From assembly GCA_045576435.1 (NCBI GenBank), contig JAZNGL010000066.1, positions 1-28,588 on the forward strand: a stretch of 28,588 bases of DNA, read 5' to 3'. The DNA comes from CAKSIW01 sp045576435. Lineage in GTDB: Bacteria; Bacillota; Clostridia; Monoglobales; Monoglobaceae. Below are positions 24,501 to 28,588 of this stretch, one piece after another. The notes beneath the pieces are model-generated. The model searched no databases and was not told the origin of the DNA. It saw nothing but the letters and a program-made list of their open reading frames with translations. A program made the position numbers and the translations under genes. How positions within the stretch are numbered: position 1 is the stretch's first letter; the number at the start of each line of letters is the position of its first letter.

Positions 24501-24754
24501 GAGCTCCTAAAGATGACATCAAGGTTAAGGAAGGCGCTGAGAAGACAGCTTCATTGTACACAGTAACTTATTCTGCTGGTTCAACAGGTGAGACTGTTCC
24601 TGCTGCAGTTGCAAACATCGCTGATGGTACAAACTACACATTGGCAGCAGCTCCTGCTGGTTTCCACTGGGAAGTAGGCGGCGAGACAGTTACAAGAGTT
24701 ACAGTTACAGCTAACGTAACAGTTACACTTGTTGCTGATGCTCCATCTGCTTAA
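21536..24754 (+). CDS. Large SLH-domain S-layer protein
   Basis: This is a 1072-residue secreted surface protein. A signal peptide (1-24, cleavage likely after AFGA) is followed by SLH domains at about 26-77 and 88-140 and a degenerate third at about 147-195. SLH domains bind pyruvylated secondary wall polymers and anchor S-layers. The rest is a long, acidic, glycine/alanine/threonine-rich beta-type region, ending with an InlB-repeat-like segment (about 1008-1070, TVTYSAGSTGETV onward). Tandem promoters, a long leader, AAGGAGG and a strong terminator suggest very high expression. Codons favour C-ending Asn, Asp, Tyr and Ile far more than neighbouring genes do. It is probably the main S-layer subunit; this is inferred. 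Confidence 0.9.
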   Translation: MLNLKKLVASICVIALTISTVAFGASYTDVTVDSAYYEAVETLSKLEIVTGYEDGTYKPEETVTRAEMAALIARIQGFDETAKAGADTIFTDVPKSHWASGYVAQAANQGIINGFGDGTFGPEDAVTYEQAVKMIMATLGYTPFADHNGGYPTGYLTAATRYNVTKGVANAVVGSGANRGTIAQLLNNAIDTPLMIQSAWTTNGEVTYVVCDGSEKVDGIYRTLMSEYLGVIKLKGVVTENSILNVEGSKIINTEALAEVTIDLTDNFDTNHKDFQEPLSAESFLVGESDAESYIGKAVIFYVIENTEEDEWEIVSIAEDTARNDVLEIDLALFKGINGNEIEYYKAADTNDTTEALCEADVDVVLNNKALGSGLSKLPGDFTEVNLKKRSGKIILIDNDTTKGADVAFVEVAATAVVKNASEEGVNFKKAAKLFGGDDLSAIEIDAEDETKVVEIYKDGEVVAPETLVEWDVLTILAYNEGADYIVAEVVSNPVVGVVEASFDSDISAKSNTGYKVEGVKYAVALNAFGMNDIEVGAGGTFYIDKYGKIAAFNEDAALATGVSGDYAFVLKAIAENDPMDGATVKLQVLTANGVETLNMAARATLKAPAIGGGAALYDGDIKLTDVSFGGGATAESAATAYFQTRVLKGTVIEYTKNSSNEITGVKLAGFDEKFESNGANTAGVAFDADNNKLGKYIDADATIFFVDFAKTAGGSRTSEYDKNKCQVGTIADFEDEETYGATAAGDIAYYATNKAEDNDIVVVVDGLGKAGSTSSVAVVSDVYDSKNDEGDTIKTITYLIDGAEVTADTVALSDIATNISTLTAGDIIKVKVGGAGLITDIDFVWNFKKGVKGSNVVDYQTSPSYDTTINATGEDFYGGYVKFYKESSEQATIASLSTPVKLSKAKNVIVVDPTGKTVSVKAGGSFRVYDALYSDKYLASGVVGTDATTYLNMNNVGDGRFDTFAQKYVDYIFVRFYDGDVEDVVIVRAPKDDIKVKEGAEKTASLYTVTYSAGSTGETVPAAVANIADGTNYTLAAAPAGFHWEVGGETVTRVTVTANVTVTLVADAPSA

Positions 24755-24787
24755 TAAAAAAATAAATCATCATTTGATGGTTAAAAT

Positions 24788-24819
24788 AAAAAGAGAAGTC
24801 TTCGGACTTCTCTTTTTTT
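24788..24819 (+). terminator. Strong terminator of the S-layer gene
   Basis: AAAAAGAGAAGTC pairs perfectly with GACTTCTCTTTTT over a TTCG tetraloop and is followed by more T. This is the classic stable tetraloop seen after highly expressed genes. Confidence 0.95.
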
Positions 24820-24844
24820 GTGCCTTATTCATTTTTGTTATAGC

Positions 24845-24995
24845 ATCCCTTTGTCATTCCGAGAAGGAGCAATGAGAAATCAAAAGATTTCCTCGCGTTA
24901 AAGGGATGGGGCGCACTGAAGAGGTAAAGGGGATTGAGATTCTTTGCTACATGCAGAATGGCACACTTTTTGTCATTCTGAACAGTTAGAACAAG
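24845..24995. repeat. Dispersed intergenic repeat cluster (TGTCATTC type)
   Basis: Three related copies sit in the gap between the S-layer gene and the next gene: TTGTCATTCCGAGAAGGAGC (24851-24870, running on into CAATGAGAAATC), an inverted copy around ATTGAGATTCTTTGC and GCAGAATG (24933-24960), and TTTGTCATTCTGAAC (24969-24983). The first is enclosed by ATCCCTTT (24845-24852)/AAAGGGAT (24900-24907) and contains GAAATC-AAAA-GATTTC. This resembles the TGTCATTCTGAG...AAGAATCTC palindromic repeats found between genes in many bacteria. Confidence 0.6.
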
Positions 24996-25044
24996 GAAGC
25001 TTCCTTTTCAAAAATAAAAAACGTGGTTTTTGTCCGTATTAGAT

Positions 25045-25053
25045 TGTTATAAT
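25045..25053 (+). promoter_or_regulatory. Extended -10 promoter before the tail-like gene
   Basis: TGT followed by TATAAT (25048-25053), about 35 bp before the start codon. No good -35 is present. Confidence 0.45.
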
Positions 25054-25087
25054 TAGTTTATTACCAAAAGGAAGGTGGAAATTAATT

Positions 25088-25978
25088 ATGGCAATAACTT
25101 ATAGTTTTGTTGATAACCAAACATATGGAGCAGAGGATATCAACGAAATAACAAAAAATTTAGTTGGTTCAGGCGTTGCCCCGTTTCCAACAAAAGAAAG
25201 CTATTTGCTTTCGGAACTAAACTATTTAACAGAAGCTCTTGTTGAAAGCGGCACAAGTTTAAATGGTTGCAAATGCAGCATATCAGGGAACGTAATAACA
25301 GTTGATACGGGAATTATGTATTTTGATAGCGGTGTGAGATTAACCGTCGATGACGAAAAATATTCGCTCAGCGTTCCAATAAATACGGCAGGATATATCT
25401 TTGGGTATTATAGCCCTGCAGAACAGCTTGCGGGTATTAATTTCGCAACAGAGTTGCCACGAACAGGTGAATATGTTTTGCTGGCAGAGCTTTCGGCGGA
25501 TGGAAAAATAACTGACCGCAGAACAATTGCAAGGTCAAAAATTGCGAGCCTTGGAGCAAATGTCACAGTTGACACTCAATTTAACATGTTAGAAGAGCCA
25601 ATTGTTTTAAGTAAAGATATTTATGACAGATACACTATAATTGTGGCAGAGTTAACGGACGTTGATTTAAGCAAATTTAACTATGCCTTCATAAAGTGGG
25701 AATATGTGAGCACAAACGAATACTATCAAGCAGGTATTTTCGATTTAAAAACAGGGCAATTTTTCTTGGTACTTTATAAAAATGATACCGGTGCAATTCA
25801 AACAGCAACAATGGACACAAAATATTTTTATAGAGTTTCTGATTATCCGCGTTTGTTTGTTGAAAAAGAAGATAATAAATTGATATTAAAACAAGAAAAT
25901 GGCGAACAGGTTTTTCATTACCAAAACACAAGCAATAGCCATGATTTTGATAGGGTATTTTCTGTGAGATTAATTTAA
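25088..25978 (+). CDS. Hypothetical protein resembling phage tail/baseplate proteins
   Basis: This 296-residue protein was not assigned to a named family. It has no signal peptide and no membrane segment. The N-terminus (AITYSFVDNQTYGAEDINEITKN) and the middle (a run of short beta strands ending in LLAELSADGKITDRRTIARSKI, near 128-155) look like the start of tail-fibre or baseplate accessory proteins in phages of gut Clostridia, from general familiarity. The C-terminal half is also beta-rich and aromatic. AAGGTGG precedes the ATG at 25088. No other phage gene is nearby. It could be a domesticated phage protein or an unrelated beta-sandwich protein. Confidence 0.6.
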   Translation: MAITYSFVDNQTYGAEDINEITKNLVGSGVAPFPTKESYLLSELNYLTEALVESGTSLNGCKCSISGNVITVDTGIMYFDSGVRLTVDDEKYSLSVPINTAGYIFGYYSPAEQLAGINFATELPRTGEYVLLAELSADGKITDRRTIARSKIASLGANVTVDTQFNMLEEPIVLSKDIYDRYTIIVAELTDVDLSKFNYAFIKWEYVSTNEYYQAGIFDLKTGQFFLVLYKNDTGAIQTATMDTKYFYRVSDYPRLFVEKEDNKLILKQENGEQVFHYQNTSNSHDFDRVFSVRLI

Positions 25979-25990
25979 AAAGTCGTAACA

Positions 25991-26033
25991 AAAAAGAGGG
26001 CAATTTTACTATTTGTAAAATTGCCCTCTTTTT
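25991..26033. terminator. Bidirectional terminator between tail-like gene and tRNA-Ser
   Basis: A perfect 19-bp stem (25991-26009 with 26015-26033) with loop TATTT and A5/T5 ends. It serves the plus-strand gene and the minus-strand tRNA-Ser, ending one base before the CCA end. Confidence 0.92.
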
Positions 26034-26034
26034 C

Positions 26035-26126
26035 TGGAGGAGAGGATGGGATTCGAACCCACGGAACGCTATAAACGTTCACAGCATTTCCAATGCTGCG
26101 CCTTAAACCATCTCGACCACCTCTCC
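26035..26126 (-). tRNA. tRNA-Ser (anticodon GGA)
   Basis: This is a 92-nt class II tRNA with a long variable arm (GAACG/CGTTC). The acceptor is GGAGAGG/CCTCTCC; the anticodon stem CAGCA/TGCTG with loop TTGGAAA gives anticodon GGA for UCC/UCU. The encoded 3' end reads TCCA, so the discriminator base is U73 instead of the usual G73. The promoter is at 26138-26166. Confidence 0.93.
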
Positions 26127-26137
26127 AAGACTTAAAT

Positions 26138-26166
26138 ATTATACTATAAAAAAGAGAAAAAATCAA
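26138..26166 (-). promoter_or_regulatory. Promoter of tRNA-Ser
   Basis: On the minus strand TTGATT (26161-26166), 17 bp, TATAAT (26138-26143), 11 bp before the mature 5' end. Confidence 0.85.
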
Positions 26167-26206
26167 CCCTAAAAAACAAAATATTTTACTATTTTAAGGC
26201 AAAAAA

Positions 26207-26234
26207 CAAACAACCTAATTAATTAGGTTGTTTG
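26207..26234 (-). terminator. Palindromic terminator overlapping a stop codon
   Basis: CAAACAACCTAATT and AATTAGGTTGTTTG form a perfect 28-bp palindrome. On the minus strand it is followed by TTTTTTG. The last codons and the stop of the 26215-26526 gene lie inside it, so the end of the protein and the terminator share sequence. Confidence 0.85.
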
Positions 26235-26526
26235 CTGCAAAGAATATTGCAGAGAAGCATAAAATGCTTAATATAATTGTTGAAACAACAAAAAACTTTG
26301 ATGGACCCTGATGCCGGCGACGTGAAGGCGGAAGACCTGTTTTTATTCGTTCTACCTGATGTATATAATTGTTTATTATTTCTTGTGCTTCAAGAACGAT
26401 GCTGTTATCTGTTTTATATGCGGGGAAATCTTTTTTATCAGATTTTAAAATAAATATTGCTTGCTCAATCGAACTGGAATTAATATTATTTATTATCACA
26501 ACACGCCTTGATTTTTTATCCGTCAT
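26215..26526 (-). CDS. Small tail-anchored membrane protein of unknown function
   Basis: The 103-residue protein has a soluble N-terminal part (1-77) with KSRRVVIINNINSSSIEQAIFIL at the start, a basic linker PSRRRHQGPSK and one C-terminal transmembrane helix (about 78-98). This layout means the N-terminal part faces the cytoplasm. AAAGAGG precedes the ATG, and a terminator overlaps the stop, so it is a real, independently transcribed gene. I do not recognise a named family. Its neighbours (tRNA-Ser and a surface protein) say little about function. Confidence 0.75.
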   Translation of the reverse strand: MTDKKSRRVVIINNINSSSIEQAIFILKSDKKDFPAYKTDNSIVLEAQEIINNYIHQVERIKTGLPPSRRRHQGPSKFFVVSTIILSILCFSAIFFAANNLIN

Positions 26527-26603
26527 AAAAATACCTCTTTCTTTATTTGCTTAAAGGAAGTATTTACATAATATAGAATAAATATACATAAAAGTGCAAC
26601 AAA

Positions 26604-26632
26604 AAAACAGACGGCTTTATGCCGTCTGTTTT
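26604..26632 (-). terminator. Terminator of the second SLH-protein gene
   Basis: AAAACAGACGGC pairs perfectly with GCCGTCTGTTTT, loop TTTAT. On the minus strand it is followed by further T residues, 12 bp past the stop. Confidence 0.92.
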
Positions 26633-26643
26633 AAAATCCAAAA

Positions 26644-28464
26644 TTACTGAAGAACGATAACTGTTGCTTCCAAAACCCCTGAAGAGTTAGAACCTGTTAT
26701 TGAAGCGCTTCTGCCTTTTTGAACAGATTTAAGATTCATTGAAGCACCTGTTGTACTGTCGATAATTTTTGTGTTAGTTGTTACAAAAACGTTATAATCA
26801 ACGCCACCTTCTGTTACAACTAAAAGTCCATATGTTGAATTTGTGCTTTTTACAATACCTGTGAGCTGTGATTTAGAAACAGTACCTGCAGCTTCAATCT
26901 TAACAATCTCACTACTCTGAAGTTTGATTTCAACGTCTGTTCCCGGACGCAAATCATAAACTGAACCATCTGCTGAATCGATTATAACATTAGCGCTCTT
27001 GTTTACTTTGTATTCAACAACGTTGCCGTTTTGATCAATACCAACGGAAGTTCCTTTAGTTGAATAGGTTATGTGAGAAATTGTTCCGCTTAAGGCTTTA
27101 TTAGTGCTTTCAGCAACAATTTTTATTACCTTTCCATAAACCAACTTAAGATTAACGCTGTCACCCTCCATCAAGTGGCTAAGATTACCCTCGATGCTAT
27201 TTCTTGAAACCTGAACACCGTCACTTGAAACTTCGTAATTAGCAACAGAGCCATCCTTTAATTTAACAGTTAAGATAGTATATATGCCGGTTCCGTCAAC
27301 TGAAAGGAGCGTGCCGCCTACTGATGAATTTTTGTCAACAGTCTCAACTAAAGTTACAAGTTCATCTTCGATTGTTAAAGCTACATATTGATTAGCTTTG
27401 AGTTTTGTGAAAGAATCAATTGCACCACTAATTTTGATTTTAACATCGTCAGAAAGGGTGTAAGTAGTCTTTTTCTCGGTGTCGTTAGCATCAACAAGTG
27501 TAATTGTTTTTGTTCCGTTAGAATCTCTGGTTTTTGAAATTAAACCATAGATAACAGAATCTTCTAAAAGAGTGAAGTTTTCAACCAAGGTTACATTGTC
27601 GTTGATATAAGTTACTTTAACAAACATACCCTTTTCCATATCGGATAAAGCTGCTTTTTTTCCATTAATTTTAAATTGTGTTGAACCGGAAACGTTTTCC
27701 TCAATATCCTCATCTTCGGTAGTTAAAGTAATTGTTTCGTTAAAGTTATCAATTGAAAGAATTGTTCCTGAAACAGAAGAAAGGTCAATAACATCGATTA
27801 AACAACAGAGCATTTTTGCCATTTGTGAACGAGTTACATCTGTGTTTGGTGAGAATAATGGCATTCCGCTCAGATCGTCTCCCATTCCCTGCATTATTCC
27901 TGCTTCTTTCACAAATTCAACGTGAGGACGGGCAGCCTCAGGAATATCGATTGTGTCTGCATATGATGAAGAAACAAAAACATTTTCCATAACTTCATCT
28001 TCTGCGCCTAAAAGTTTTGTGAGAAGAACAGCAGCTTCATATCTTTTCAGTGGAAGATTTTTATTTTTTGAAGATATGTAGTTATCAAGCTCACTTTCTT
28101 TAAGAACGCCCATATACAACAAGAATGCAACTTCTTTTTCGTAATTAGTTGAATATTTGCTCAAAACAGGGGAAAACTCAGAAACCGCGTTTTCAACAGA
28201 TGTTGAAAATTCTTTTTCGTTAACACCAATCATTCTTGCTAGCAATATAAGAACTTCAGTTTTAGAGATGGTTTTATTTGGTTTGAAAGTACCGTCCTCA
28301 TAGCCCTTAATATAGCCTCTTTCGGACATTTCTGTTATATATGGTTTTGCCCATCCAACAGTTGGGTCGTTATCAACGTCGAAGAATGATGCCGCAGAAA
28401 CGGATATCACCGAAGTTAAGAGAGCGACACTAAGAAGTCCGCTTAAAAATTTTTTTAATTTCAT
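26644..28464 (-). CDS. SLH-domain surface protein with five tandem beta repeats
   Basis: This is a 606-residue secreted protein. The signal peptide (1-24, SVSAA) is followed by an SLH domain at 27-80, a degenerate one near 100-153 and a third at 165-222. Then come five repeats of about 72 residues starting near 232, 306, 383, 458 and 534, each opening with G-x-[IL]-x-x-[ISV] and holding a T-[IV]-x-[LV] strand and a lysine- or glycine-rich turn followed by a valine-rich strand. The repeats look like small beta barrels. The SLH part should tie it to the cell wall. AAGGAGG precedes the ATG. It is monocistronic with its own promoter. The function beyond wall attachment is unknown. Confidence 0.88.
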   Translation of the reverse strand: MKLKKFLSGLLSVALLTSVISVSAASFFDVDNDPTVGWAKPYITEMSERGYIKGYEDGTFKPNKTISKTEVLILLARMIGVNEKEFSTSVENAVSEFSPVLSKYSTNYEKEVAFLLYMGVLKESELDNYISSKNKNLPLKRYEAAVLLTKLLGAEDEVMENVFVSSSYADTIDIPEAARPHVEFVKEAGIMQGMGDDLSGMPLFSPNTDVTRSQMAKMLCCLIDVIDLSSVSGTILSIDNFNETITLTTEDEDIEENVSGSTQFKINGKKAALSDMEKGMFVKVTYINDNVTLVENFTLLEDSVIYGLISKTRDSNGTKTITLVDANDTEKKTTYTLSDDVKIKISGAIDSFTKLKANQYVALTIEDELVTLVETVDKNSSVGGTLLSVDGTGIYTILTVKLKDGSVANYEVSSDGVQVSRNSIEGNLSHLMEGDSVNLKLVYGKVIKIVAESTNKALSGTISHITYSTKGTSVGIDQNGNVVEYKVNKSANVIIDSADGSVYDLRPGTDVEIKLQSSEIVKIEAAGTVSKSQLTGIVKSTNSTYGLLVVTEGGVDYNVFVTTNTKIIDSTTGASMNLKSVQKGRSASITGSNSSGVLEATVIVLQ

Positions 28465-28528
28465 TGTTATTCCTCCTTATATTATGTGAAATATAACTAA
28501 AATTAAAAGGTTAAAAAACCTGAAATTT

Positions 28529-28564
28529 ATATCTGTTTTCATTGTAACACAAAAAAACAGATAT
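28529..28564. repeat. Perfect 11-bp inverted repeat over the SLH promoter
   Basis: ATATCTGTTTT (28529-28539) and AAAACAGATAT (28554-28564) are exact complements, 14 bp apart. One half lies over the predicted transcription start and the other over the spacer next to the -35, with the -10 box between them. This is a candidate operator. Confidence 0.55.
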
Positions 28565-28569
28565 TTCAA
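28541..28569 (-). promoter_or_regulatory. Promoter of the second SLH-protein gene
   Basis: On the minus strand TTGAAA (28564-28569), 17 bp, TACAAT (28541-28546). The leader to the start codon is about 70 nt. Confidence 0.8.
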
Positions 28570-28588
28570 CTATATTTATTAAAAAAGT

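Noticed and set aside
25975..26166. A 63-codon minus-strand open frame
   Set aside because: It covers the whole tRNA-Ser gene and its promoter, so it is a by-product of the tRNA sequence.
28497..28530. AGGTT/AACCT hairpin followed by T run in the SLH leader as an attenuator
   Set aside because: The stem is only 5 bp and too weak to terminate transcription.
1..28588. CRISPR array, insertion sequence, toxin-antitoxin or defence system
   Set aside because: No regularly spaced direct repeats, transposase, integrase or paired toxin-antitoxin genes were found; the Xre protein is next to comFC, not a toxin.

Overview
The window is AT-rich chromosomal DNA from a low-GC, spore-forming member of the Firmicutes, most likely class Clostridia. 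The grounds are SpoIIP, a type III glutamine synthetase, two S-layer-homology (SLH) surface proteins, strong AGGAGG-type ribosome binding sites, near-consensus sigma-A promoters with 17-bp spacers, an FMN riboswitch with a Gram-positive-style terminator platform, and many short bidirectional terminators between convergent genes. It reads as core chromosome rather than a mobile island: no transposase, integrase, CRISPR array or phage module is visible. One isolated protein (25088-25978) has a phage-tail-like look.

Layout. Positions 1-2340 (minus): mreB and a YkvI-type membrane transporter. 2426-4720 (plus): type III glutamine synthetase with a consensus promoter, a structured 5' leader and two stacked terminator hairpins. 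4892-7257: a MATE exporter (minus) divergent from an AraC-family regulator (plus). 7263-7505 (minus): tRNA-Glu(CTC) and tRNA-Met(CAT) under one promoter. 7555-8328 (plus): FMN riboswitch, terminator and ribU. 8362-8872 (minus): mscL. 8901-10782 (plus): typA. 10923-11892: a two-gene xre-comFC unit. 12078-14600: gyrA. A 369-bp gene-free stretch (14601-14969) follows, with DnaA-box-like sites and stem-loops. 14970-16082: a stand-alone sugar-ABC ATPase (UgpC/MsmK type). 16209-17417: spoIIP. 17456-18697 (minus): a VOC protein and a fumarate hydratase alpha subunit. 18815-19729: an M14 peptidase. 19799-21115: trmFO. 21116-21535: a 420-bp leader with three promoter-like elements, feeding a large S-layer protein (21536-24754). 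24820-25087: a dispersed intergenic repeat. 25088-25978: the phage-tail-like orphan. 26035-26126 (minus): tRNA-Ser(GGA). 26215-26526 (minus): a small tail-anchored protein. 26644-28464 (minus): a second SLH protein with five tandem beta-type repeats.

Themes. The right third is about the cell surface: two SLH proteins, one probably the bulk S-layer subunit, plus an orphan tail-like protein. SpoIIP and the M14 peptidase both belong to peptidoglycan remodelling. Several promoters carry uncharacterised palindromes placed where operators usually sit: xre at 10847-10873, the sugar ATPase at 14901-14929, the S-layer gene at 21372-21399 and the second SLH gene at 28529-28564. No complete novel defence or mobile system is visible. 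The least explained material is in the intergenic regions and in the two orphan proteins.
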